Assembly (NCBI RefSeq): GCF_014384885.1 | Contig: NZ_JACRST010000007.1 | Coordinates: 1-64,000, forward strand | Reading direction: 5' to 3' | DNA length: 64,000 nt | From: Ligaoa zhengdingensis | Lineage (GTDB): Bacteria; Bacillota; Clostridia; Oscillospirales; Ruminococcaceae | Shown here: piece after piece, positions 50,423-57,973 of the stretch | Numbering within the stretch: position 1 is the stretch's first letter | Layout: each line of letters starts with the position of its first letter | Program-made: the position numbers and the translations under genes | The notes under the pieces: model-generated | Databases searched by the model: none | What the model was told of the DNA's origin: nothing | Seen by the model: only the letters and a program-made list of their open reading frames with translations

Positions 50423-51271
50423 ATGCAGAACCTTTCCAACATCGGCACCATCCGGGAGCTGCTCACCCGGCACGGTTTCACCTTTTCCAAGGCGCTGGGG
50501 CAGAACTTCATCGTCAACCCCACCGTCTGCCCGCGCATTGCGGAACTGGGCGGCGCGCGCCACGGCGTGGGGGTCATCGAGATCGGCGCGGGCATCGGCG
50601 TGCTCACCCAGGAGCTGGCCCGCCGCGCGGACAAGGTGGTGGTGATCGAGCTGGACAGCCGGTTGCTTCCCATTTTGGATGAGACGCTGGACGGCTTTAC
50701 CAACATCGAGATCATCAACGAGGACGTGCTCAAGGTGGACCTCGCCGCGCTGATCGCCCGGGCGTTCGCGGGCATGGAGGTGGTGGTGTGCGCCAACCTC
50801 CCGTACTACATCACATCCCCCATCCTGATGGGCTTGCTGGAATCCCGCCTGCCCATCTCCGCAGTGACGGTGATGGTGCAGAAGGAGGCGGCCCAGCGCA
50901 TCTGCGCCCCGGAGGGCTCGCGCGAGACCGGTGCGATCAGCCTGGCGGTGCGGTACTACAGCGAGCCGCAGGTGCTGTTTCAGGTGTCGCGCGGCAGTTT
51001 CCTGCCCGCGCCCGACGTCGATTCCACCGTCATCCGGCTGGATATCCGCCCGGAGCCGCCAGTCGAGGTGGAGGATGAAGCGGCGCTGTTCCGCGTCATC
51101 CGGGGCGCATTTTCCCAGCGGCGCAAGACGGCCGCCAACTCGATTTCGTCCGCGCTGGGGCGGCCCAAGGGCGAAGTGGCCGCCGCGCTGGAGCGAGCGG
51201 GCCTGCCCGCCGCCGCCCGCCCCGAACAGCTCACCCTGGAGCAATTTGCCGCCCTGACGCGCGAACTGTAG
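50423..51271 (+). CDS. rsmA: 16S rRNA dimethyladenosine transferase RsmA (KsgA)
   Basis: A 282-residue SAM-dependent methyltransferase that dimethylates two adjacent adenines near the 3' end of 16S rRNA. Signature parts are FSKALGQNFIVNP, the SAM-binding VIEIGAGIGVLTQELA, VVVIELDSRL, the adenine-pocket NLPYYITSPIL, and FLPAPDVDSTVIRL with GAFSQRRKTAANS near the C-terminus. The ATG at 50423 has AGGAGG upstream. Open frame further upstream is not coding. Confidence 0.96.
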   Translation: MQNLSNIGTIRELLTRHGFTFSKALGQNFIVNPTVCPRIAELGGARHGVGVIEIGAGIGVLTQELARRADKVVVIELDSRLLPILDETLDGFTNIEIINEDVLKVDLAALIARAFAGMEVVVCANLPYYITSPILMGLLESRLPISAVTVMVQKEAAQRICAPEGSRETGAISLAVRYYSEPQVLFQVSRGSFLPAPDVDSTVIRLDIRPEPPVEVEDEAALFRVIRGAFSQRRKTAANSISSALGRPKGEVAAALERAGLPAAARPEQLTLEQFAALTREL

Positions 51272-51299
51272 TTTTTTGTCGTTTTTCATCGGTTTTTGG

Positions 51300-51328
51300 T
51301 TGTGAGATTCCGAATGTCATGGTACAAT
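51300..51328 (+). promoter_or_regulatory. Sigma-A-like promoter for the secreted Ser-rich protein
   Basis: TTGTGA (51300-51305), a 17-base spacer and TACAAT (51323-51328), with TGG just before the -10 (extended -10), about 60 bases upstream of the start. Confidence 0.55.
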
Positions 51329-51387
51329 TCATGTAGAAATTCGGCGAAAACAATCAAAAAAACCGACATCAGGGAGAACGACTGGAT

Positions 51388-52563
51388 ATGAAATCGATTG
51401 CTGCACATCTTTGTGCCGTGCTTTGCGGCGTAGTGCTGCTCTGCCCGGTGAAGGCTTATGCCGCGGTGCTCATCGACGACTTTGCGGACGCGCGGGGCGA
51501 CGACTGGCACAGCTATCAAAATTTGGGGTCCCCATCGCTCACGGTCGGTGCGGAGATGGGCTGGCCGGGCGCGCCCGACGCCAGCGCCATGCCGCTTTCC
51601 GGGGCGGGCGGGACTGCGAGCGCCCTCTACGCGGTTTCGGGCACGCAGACGGTGGAGGTCGCTTTGTATAGCGCCTTTTCCACGCTGGCGCTGCGGCGTG
51701 CGGACCGCTACGAGCTGGGCCTGTTTTCCGATTCCGACCGGAGCTCCGCGCTCAAGCCGCTCATCTCGGAGGACGGCCGGGCACTCTATCTCAGCACCCC
51801 GGACGCGGGTTGGAGGGAGCTGCGCTGCACGGCCGACTACCGCTATGCGTTTGTCGAGCCCGCAGGCGCGCCTTCGCGGGCGTATCCTTACGGGTTATCG
51901 GTCTACGCTTCGTCCGACGGCAAGAGCTTTTCGCAGGTTTCCTGCCCTGCGGCCGGGCTGCGCAGCGCGCTGCTCGAAGGCGGGGATTACGCCTATTATT
52001 ACGAGACCTACCGCTGCGCCGTCCCGTCCGGCACGCGCTTTTTGCGGCTGGACCTGCGGGAGGTGCGGTCGTTTTCGCTGGAGGGCGGCGGCACGCAGGG
52101 CAACCTGACGCCGGGCAGCCTCCGCTTTGCGCAGGCCCGCTTCGAGGGGGATAGCGTGCAGAAGGGCAGCTTTTCCGCCCTGCCCGATGAGAGCAGCTCC
52201 TCGGGTTCCAGCACAGGCGGCGGCTCAGACCCGGACGTGCAGCGCCCGGGCGGCTCTGCGGAAGAGGACGAACCGTCTGAGGAGCGGAGCGCGTCCTCCT
52301 CCAAGGCTGCATCCTCCTCGCGCTCGTCGCCGCCTCCGTCCGCGTCCAAATCCGCGCCGAAATCCTCCTCGTCCGCCAGTTCCGAGCCGTCCGTGCAGGA
52401 AAAGGTTTCCGCTGCCGAGCGCTCCGCATCCAGCACAGCGCCGGGCGGAGCGATCGAGCTGGAGCCGGTCGCCGGCACAGCGCAGACCAAAAAGGCCGTG
52501 GCGGGCGGTGTTTACATCGTCGCGGCCCTGATCTTATTGGCATTCGCGGCCCGCAAAAAGTAG
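51388..52563 (+). CDS. Secreted Ser-rich protein with C-terminal membrane anchor
   Basis: A 391-residue protein not recognised as a named family. Signal peptide about 1-25 (ending KAYA), a beta-rich extracellular domain (about 27-260; VLIDDFADARGDDWHSYQNL at its start), a Ser/Pro/Lys-rich low-complexity linker (about 265-350) and a C-terminal membrane helix followed by ARKK. No LPXTG motif and no catalytic motif. It is monocistronic by spacing. The topology resembles the secreted protein of the sensory cassette at 5271-7112, but I see no clear homology. Confidence 0.75.
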   Translation: MKSIAAHLCAVLCGVVLLCPVKAYAAVLIDDFADARGDDWHSYQNLGSPSLTVGAEMGWPGAPDASAMPLSGAGGTASALYAVSGTQTVEVALYSAFSTLALRRADRYELGLFSDSDRSSALKPLISEDGRALYLSTPDAGWRELRCTADYRYAFVEPAGAPSRAYPYGLSVYASSDGKSFSQVSCPAAGLRSALLEGGDYAYYYETYRCAVPSGTRFLRLDLREVRSFSLEGGGTQGNLTPGSLRFAQARFEGDSVQKGSFSALPDESSSSGSSTGGGSDPDVQRPGGSAEEDEPSEERSASSSKAASSSRSSPPPSASKSAPKSSSSASSEPSVQEKVSAAERSASSTAPGGAIELEPVAGTAQTKKAVAGGVYIVAALILLAFAARKK

Positions 52564-52681
52564 ACGGTTCCCGACCAAAATTCTTCCATCCCCGCTCATA
52601 GTTTATTTACATTTGTATTGTATACTAAACTTAAGCGGGAGATGACTGCCCCGCTGCAATAAATCGAAGGGGTATGCCTTT

Positions 52682-53134
52682 ATGAATCTGGCTGAAACCA
52701 GCTACAGTAATCCCACCCAGGAGATCATCCTGAATTCCACCGTGGTGTGCGTCACCGACCAGCGGCGCTGCGAGCGTCTGATCAAGGCCGGCCGTGTGAT
52801 CGCGGATATCTCCAAAACCAACCTCACTGTCATCAGCGTGATGAACCCCCAACGCATCAATAAGGACACCGACGCACTGGAATACCTGTTCGGGGTATCC
52901 AAGCAGAACAATGCGGTGATGTCCATTCAATATTCCACCGATCCGCTCGCACGCATCACCGATTTTATCCGTGAGAACAAGGCTGTCAATGTGGTCACCG
53001 GTATGCGCGAGGGACAGAATTCCATCCTGCCCAACCTGTGGAAACGCTTTGAGAACACCAGCTTTTTCACCGTCACCCTGGATGGCGAGGTGCTTCCCGG
53101 CCGCACTGAGCCGGTGGCGGCCAAGGTAGAATAG
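52682..53134 (+). CDS. UspA-like small protein
   Basis: A 150-residue protein with a Rossmann-like alternating pattern: STVVCVTDQRRCERLIKAGR, then NLTVISVMNPQ and the C-terminal AVNVVTGMREGQNSIL. It resembles the universal-stress-like domain of KdpD. The nucleotide-binding glycine motif is not clearly present. A TATACT at 52621-52626 could be a -10 element, though no good -35 was seen. The hydrolase gene follows after 13 bases, so the two may be one operon. Confidence 0.55.
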   Translation: MNLAETSYSNPTQEIILNSTVVCVTDQRRCERLIKAGRVIADISKTNLTVISVMNPQRINKDTDALEYLFGVSKQNNAVMSIQYSTDPLARITDFIRENKAVNVVTGMREGQNSILPNLWKRFENTSFFTVTLDGEVLPGRTEPVAAKVE

Positions 53135-53147
53135 AAGGAGGCGCGCC

Positions 53148-54080
53148 ATGGGATACAACACAGAGACCCTCCGTTACCCCAGCGCCAACGGGTCCAGCAT
53201 GGTGTCCGCCAAGCTGTTTCTCCCGGTGGATACCGATATCCGGGCGATTGTGCAAATCTCGCACGGGATGTGTGAATATATCGACCGCTACCGCGAGTTC
53301 GCCGAGTTTTTGTGTGCCAAGGGGATTATGGCCTGCGGCAACGACCACATCGGCCACCGCTATTCGGTGGCCGAGCCGTCCCAGCTCGGCTTTTTTGCCG
53401 GACAGAAGGGGGACGAGGCCCTCGTCGAAGATGTGCACGCATTGACCCTGCTGATGAAGGAGCGCTATCCCGGCGTGTCATACTTTATATTGGGCCATTC
53501 GATGGGCTCGATGATCGCGCGGTGTGTGCTGGCCGAATACGGCGCGGACTACGACGGCGCGATCATCAGCGGTACGGCCGGCCCGGAACCCGGCGTCAAT
53601 GCATCGGTGGCCCTGGCCGAGCTGATGTGCCGGCTCAAGGGCCCGCGCGCGCCCGGCCGGATGCTCGACCGCATGGCGTTTGCGCATTACAACGAGCGGT
53701 TCGAGGGCCGCACCGACAAGGACTGGCTCAGCCGCGACCGCGCAGTGGTGGATGCCTACCGGGCCGACCCCTACTGCATGTTCCTGTTCACCAACGCGGC
53801 GTTCCGCGATTTGGCTGTGCTCAGGCAGCGCTGCAACCGCCCGGATTGGGCCGCAAAGCTGCCGCGCGACCTGCCCATCCTGTTGTTTTCCGGCACGGAG
53901 GACCCGGTAGGCGGATACGGCGAAGGGGTGAAAAAGGTCTACGCGATGGTGAAACAGGCGGGGGTGTTCGACGCGACCCTGAAGCTTTACAAAGGCGGGC
54001 GGCACGAGATGCTCAATGAGACCAACCGCGCCGAAGTGTACCGGGATGTTTACGACTGGCTACAGCGTAAAATTGTATAA
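53148..54080 (+). CDS. Alpha/beta hydrolase, monoacylglycerol-lipase / serine aminopeptidase S33 type
   Basis: A 310-residue hydrolase. The nucleophile elbow is GHSMGS, the oxyanion region IVQISHGMCEYIDRY, the acid FSGTEDPVG and the catalytic histidine KGGRHEMLNE. This is the lysophospholipase/monoglyceride lipase pattern, probably acting on a lipid ester in the cytoplasm or at the membrane. No signal peptide. The neighbouring cardiolipin synthase gene fits a lipid theme, but the substrate is not shown. Confidence 0.9.
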   Translation: MGYNTETLRYPSANGSSMVSAKLFLPVDTDIRAIVQISHGMCEYIDRYREFAEFLCAKGIMACGNDHIGHRYSVAEPSQLGFFAGQKGDEALVEDVHALTLLMKERYPGVSYFILGHSMGSMIARCVLAEYGADYDGAIISGTAGPEPGVNASVALAELMCRLKGPRAPGRMLDRMAFAHYNERFEGRTDKDWLSRDRAVVDAYRADPYCMFLFTNAAFRDLAVLRQRCNRPDWAAKLPRDLPILLFSGTEDPVGGYGEGVKKVYAMVKQAGVFDATLKLYKGGRHEMLNETNRAEVYRDVYDWLQRKIV

Positions 54081-54091
54081 AACCATTTCAT

Positions 54092-54131
54092 CGGGAAGGG
54101 CCGTTCGCGCGGTGCTTCCCGTTCCTTTTAT
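54092..54131 (+). terminator. Intrinsic terminator after the hydrolase gene
   Basis: CGGGAAG (54092-54098) and CTTCCCG (54115-54121) form a 7-bp stem with a GC-rich inner part, followed by TTCCTTTTAT. Confidence 0.7.
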
Positions 54132-54197
54132 CCGGCCTGATTCATAATCGCCGCCCTGTCGTGGTAAACTGGTAGGAGAAGAAAGGGCGGGATCGGC

Positions 54198-55703
54198 GTG
54201 AAAAAGGCGAGAAAACTGCTGATCGGGCGGGTGAGCGCCATCGCGGCGCTGATCGCGCTGCAGCTTGCGCTGGTGGTCGCGATCATCGCCGGGCTGAGCG
54301 GGATGTGGACCTACCTCTACTGGGTGTTGCAGGCGGCGAGCATTGCAGCGGTGCTGTGGATTCTCAGCAAGCCCGATAACCCCTCCTACAAGTTGGCCTG
54401 GTGCATCCCCATCGCGCTGTTCCCGGTGTTCGGCGGCCTGTTTTATCTGATGTTTGGCAACCGCTGTCTCAACCGCAGGCTGCGGCCTCGCCCCCAAATA
54501 AAGCCGGAGGGGAGCCCCGCGATAGACGAACTGGCAGGGGAGAGCCCGCTGCTCGCCCGCCAGGCGGCCTATGTGGCCCGCGTCTCGGGCTTTCCGCTCT
54601 ACCACGGCGGGGCGGCTGAGTACTTCCCGCTGGGTGAGGACCAATGGGCCTCGCTGCTGGACGAGCTGGCGAAGGCCGAGCGGTTCATCCTGATGGAGTA
54701 TTTCATCATCCAGCCGGGCCGCATGTGGGACGCGGTGCTGGAGGTGCTGCGCCGCAAGGCGGCGGAGGGGGTGGAGGTCAAGCTGATGTACGACGACCTC
54801 GGTTCGATCCGGACCCTGCCCGCGGGCTACAGCCGGCAGCTTGCTGAAATGGGCATCGAGGCGGCGGTGTTCAACCCCTGTCGGCCGCGGCTTTCCAGCG
54901 TGATGAACTACCGCGACCACCGCAAGATCACGGTGATCGACGGCAGGGTGGGCTACTGCGGCGGGATCAACCTGGCGGACGAATACATCAACGCCTACCC
55001 CAAGCACGGCCATTGGAAGGATACGGCGGTGCTGATCCGGGGGGAGGCTGTGGCGAGCCTGACGCGGATGTTTCTCTCCCTGTGGGAGTTTGCAAGCGGC
55101 GTGCGGCTCGACCCCGCCCATTACCGGGCGGAGGCTGCACCGGCCGCCGGGATGGACGGCTTTGTGCAGCCGTTTGGGGACGCGCCGCTGGACGGGTGCA
55201 ACCTGTCGGAGAACGTCTATATGCAGATGGTCAACTGTGCGCGGCGCTATGTGTATATCACCACCCCTTATCTCATCCTGGACAACGAGATGATCACAGC
55301 GCTCTCGGTGGCGGCCCAGAGCGGGGTGGATGTGCGCATCGTCACCCCGCATGTGGCGGATAAGTGGTTTGTGCACATGGTGACACAGGCCAACTACGCG
55401 CAGCTGACGGCGGCCGGGGTGCGCATCTACGAGTACACGCCCGGTTTCATCCACGCCAAGATGCTGGTTTGCGACGATGAGGTGTGCATGGTGGGCACCG
55501 CGAACCTGGACTACCGCAGTTTCTACCTGCACTTCGAGTGCGGGGTGCTGTTCTACCGCTCTTCGATGGCGCAGCGGGTGCGGCGGGATGTGGAGGCGGT
55601 GCTGGCGGTTTCGGAGGAGATTTTGCCGGAGAAGGCGCGGGAGATTTCCCGCCACCGGCTGCTGCTGCGGGCGCTGCTGCGGGCGTTTGCGCCGCTGATG
55701 TGA
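54198..55703 (+). CDS. cls: Cardiolipin synthase (phospholipase D family)
   Basis: A 501-residue membrane enzyme that condenses phosphatidylglycerol to cardiolipin. Two N-terminal membrane helices (about 8-62) precede two PLD modules. The first HKD motif is HRKITVID and the second HAKMLVCD, both complete. The linker sequence IPIALFPVFGGLFYLMFGNR is typical for Cls. It starts with GTG at 54198, after a purine-rich AGAAGAAAGGGCGG. Its length matches bacterial Cls. Confidence 0.95.
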   Translation: MKKARKLLIGRVSAIAALIALQLALVVAIIAGLSGMWTYLYWVLQAASIAAVLWILSKPDNPSYKLAWCIPIALFPVFGGLFYLMFGNRCLNRRLRPRPQIKPEGSPAIDELAGESPLLARQAAYVARVSGFPLYHGGAAEYFPLGEDQWASLLDELAKAERFILMEYFIIQPGRMWDAVLEVLRRKAAEGVEVKLMYDDLGSIRTLPAGYSRQLAEMGIEAAVFNPCRPRLSSVMNYRDHRKITVIDGRVGYCGGINLADEYINAYPKHGHWKDTAVLIRGEAVASLTRMFLSLWEFASGVRLDPAHYRAEAAPAAGMDGFVQPFGDAPLDGCNLSENVYMQMVNCARRYVYITTPYLILDNEMITALSVAAQSGVDVRIVTPHVADKWFVHMVTQANYAQLTAAGVRIYEYTPGFIHAKMLVCDDEVCMVGTANLDYRSFYLHFECGVLFYRSSMAQRVRRDVEAVLAVSEEILPEKAREISRHRLLLRALLRAFAPLM

Positions 55704-55712
55704 TATTTCTGC

Positions 55713-55752
55713 GCCGGGTGGGAGGCGCTTCCTGCAACCGGGCTTCCTTTTT
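55713..55752 (+). terminator. Probable terminator after cls
   Basis: GCCGGGT (55713-55719) and ACCGGGC (55737-55743), with one mismatch and an inner GGAGGC/GCTTCC stem, followed by TTCCTTTTT. Confidence 0.5.
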
Positions 55753-55886
55753 AACGAGGGGAGCTCGGTTTTTTTACTTTTTTTGCAGGGAACATTTACT
55801 TCCCCGTCAGAACGACGAAATTTTCCGTAGAAATGTGCGATCTGTGATGAAATAGATAAAATGTGAAATATTTATGAAATTTCTTC

Positions 55887-55976
55887 TTGTACCACCCCGC
55901 AAATTATGCTATTATGATACCAGTTATCCTTTGCCCGCGGACAGGCTTCGGCCTTCTGCGCCGCTGGTTGCGGCGC
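55887..55976 (+). promoter_or_regulatory. Promoter and leader hairpin of the antiporter gene
   Basis: TTGTAC (55887-55892), a 17-base spacer and TATTAT (55910-55915) with TGC before the -10 form a likely extended -10 promoter. The roughly 95-base leader contains a perfect 7-bp hairpin, GCGCCGC/GCGGCGC (55958-55976). The AT-rich stretch 55760-55885 before it shows nothing else. Confidence 0.45.
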
Positions 55977-56017
55977 TGTCGGGGACAAATACAACAAGAA
56001 GGAGAGGTCTATTTCTC

Positions 56018-57577
56018 ATGGAAGCAATTCAAGTCGGCTTTTTATCCCTGTTGCCGCCGATCATCGCCATCAGCCTGGCGCTGATCACCAAGGAGGTCAT
56101 CTCATCCCTGATGATCGGCATCCTTTCGGGCACACTCATCTATGCGCTGAACACGGGGCTCAACCCCATTGTGGGAACGGTGGAAACCACCTTCCAGTTG
56201 ATGGCCAACCGTTTCGATTTCAATATCATCCTGTTCCTGGCGCTGCTGGGTGCCTTGGTGGCGGTGGTCACCATGGCGGGCGGCTCGCGCGCTTACGGCC
56301 GCTGGGCCAGCTCCAAGCTGAAAACCAAGCGCTCCTCGCTGCTGGCGACCTCTGCGCTGGGCGCGCTGATCTTCATCGACGACTATTTCAACTGCCTCAC
56401 CGTGGGCACCGTCATGAAGCCGGTCACCGATAAACACAACATCTCGCGCGCCAAGCTGGCTTACATCATCGACGCCACGGCGGCGCCCATCTGCATCATC
56501 GCCCCCATCTCAAGCTGGGCGGCTGCGGTCGGCTCCAACCTGGCCGCCACCGGCGCGTTTGAAAGCGACCTGGCGGCGTTTGTGTCCACTATCCCGTACA
56601 ACCTGTACGCGCTGCTTTCTATCGTCATGGTGGTCGCGCTGTGCGTGGTCGACCTCGACTTCGGCCCGATGGAGCGTGCCGAGATCAAGGCGCAGGCCGG
56701 CAACCTGGGCGCGGTGGATGCCGAGGTGCAGGAGCACTACAAGGCGTCTGAGAAGGGCCGCGTGTTCGATATGCTCATCCCCATCGGCGCGCTCATCATC
56801 TTCTCGATCCTCGCCATGCTGCACAACGGCGGCTTCTGGGGCGACGATCCGGCCATCGCGGGCAACATCGCCGCGGCGTTCGGCAACTGCGAGGCGTCCC
56901 CAGCGCTGGTCGTGGGCGGCTTTGCGGCGCTGGTTGTGGCGTTCGTCCTGTTCGTACCCCGCAAGCTGGTCGGCTTCCGTGAGTTCATGGGCGGCATCAC
57001 CGAGGGCGCCAAATCCATGGTTCCGGCCGATATCATCCTGATCCTCGCGTGGACCATCTCCGGCGTCTGCCGCGACCTGCTGTCCACCGGCGAATATGTC
57101 AAAGGCATTGTGGAGGGCAGCGCGATGCCCGCGTTCCTCATCCCGGCGCTGATCTTTGCGATCGCCGCGTTCCTGTCCTTTGCGATGGGCACCGCCTGGG
57201 GCACCTTCGGTATCCTCATCCCGATCATTGTCCCTGTGTGCGAGGGCATTGCGCCCGAGCTGCTGGTGGTTGCGCTCTCCGCGACGCTGGCCGGTTCGGT
57301 GTTCGGCGACCACTGCTCGCCCATCTCCGATACCACCATCCTCTCCTCCACGGGCGCGGGGTGCGACCATATCCAGCATGTGTCCACACAGATGCCCTAC
57401 GCCATCACGGTGGCTGCCTGCTGCTTCGTGGGTTACATTGTGGCTGGCCTGACCAAGGGCCTGCCTACTGCGGCGAACATCGGCGTCACTCTGGGTACTT
57501 CGGTTGTCCTGCTGCTGGTTGTGCTGGTGGTTCTGCACAAGTTTTCCCTCAAAAAGGTGAAAGCGGCGGAGGCCTGA
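56018..57577 (+). CDS. Na+/H+ antiporter, NhaC family
   Basis: A 519-residue polytopic membrane protein with about 11-12 predicted helices. Family-like stretches are GALIFIDDYFNCLTVGTVMK, IIDATAAPICIIAPISSWAA and SFAMGTAWGTFGILIPIIVP, with SVFGDHCSPISDTTILSSTG, typical of NhaC-type antiporters. Members exchange sodium for protons, and some exchange organic acids or amino acids, so the substrate is open. The start is the ATG at 56018, twelve bases after AAGGAGAGG. Longer frames upstream run through the promoter. Confidence 0.9.
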   Translation: MEAIQVGFLSLLPPIIAISLALITKEVISSLMIGILSGTLIYALNTGLNPIVGTVETTFQLMANRFDFNIILFLALLGALVAVVTMAGGSRAYGRWASSKLKTKRSSLLATSALGALIFIDDYFNCLTVGTVMKPVTDKHNISRAKLAYIIDATAAPICIIAPISSWAAAVGSNLAATGAFESDLAAFVSTIPYNLYALLSIVMVVALCVVDLDFGPMERAEIKAQAGNLGAVDAEVQEHYKASEKGRVFDMLIPIGALIIFSILAMLHNGGFWGDDPAIAGNIAAAFGNCEASPALVVGGFAALVVAFVLFVPRKLVGFREFMGGITEGAKSMVPADIILILAWTISGVCRDLLSTGEYVKGIVEGSAMPAFLIPALIFAIAAFLSFAMGTAWGTFGILIPIIVPVCEGIAPELLVVALSATLAGSVFGDHCSPISDTTILSSTGAGCDHIQHVSTQMPYAITVAACCFVGYIVAGLTKGLPTAANIGVTLGTSVVLLLVVLVVLHKFSLKKVKAAEA

Positions 57578-57602
57578 GCTGCGGCTTAAGGTGAAAATCT
57601 TG

Positions 57603-57631
57603 CCCCTCGTCCCTGCGGACGGGGGGTTTTT
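57603..57631 (+). terminator. Intrinsic terminator after the antiporter gene
   Basis: CCCC and CGTCC pair with GGACG and GGGG around CTGC, followed by TTTTT. Confidence 0.8.
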
Positions 57632-57645
57632 GATGCCCCTACCCC

Positions 57646-57674
57646 TTGACAAGAAGCAGCGGTTGCCGTAAAAT
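57646..57674 (+). promoter_or_regulatory. Strong sigma-A promoter of alaS
   Basis: Perfect TTGACA (57646-57651), a 17-base spacer and TAAAAT (57669-57674), just upstream of the T-box leader. Confidence 0.8.
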
Positions 57675-57679
57675 CAAGT

Positions 57680-57908
57680 GGATAGCGAAATATGCGAAGA
57701 TAAGACGAGCCGGGGCGCATGAGCACCCACAGAGAGAGGGCTGCACCGCTGAAAGGCCCTCGTTGCCCGCATCTGGCAGCCATCTTGGAGCACCGCGCAG
57801 CACGCGGCGTTTTCCCGGCGTTAACGGGTCAAAGTGGCACAGCGATGTGCAATTTGGGTGGTACCACGGAGTCACAAGACCTTCGTCCCTTGCGGATGGG
57901 GGTCTTTT
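57680..57908 (+). promoter_or_regulatory. T-box leader controlling alaS
   Basis: A T-box riboswitch that reads uncharged tRNA-Ala and permits alaS transcription. Stem I landmarks are the AGAGAG bulge (57731-57736) and the CGCTGAAAGGCC distal loop that follows. The 3' side holds the alanine codons GCA and GCC (57776-57781) just before TTGGAG, one of which should be the specifier. The T-box itself is TTTGGGTGGTACCACGG (57853-57869), with TGGT to pair with the ACCA end of tRNA-Ala. It ends in the terminator at 57876-57908. Confidence 0.88.
57876..57908 (+). terminator. T-box terminator
   Basis: AAGACC (57876-57881) pairs with GGTCTT (57901-57906), extended by CGTCC/GGATG inside, followed by a T run. 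It competes with the antiterminator formed by the T-box sequence. Confidence 0.8.
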
Positions 57909-57973
57909 CTGTTTTACCATAAACGCTGCGGCGTAATATCAGTAAATTATACAAAGAGGAGAGTAGGATTATT

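Noticed and set aside
55874..56017. N-terminal extension of the antiporter
   Set aside because: Covers the promoter and leader hairpin; the ATG at 56018 follows AAGGAGAGG and matches a membrane-protein N-terminus.
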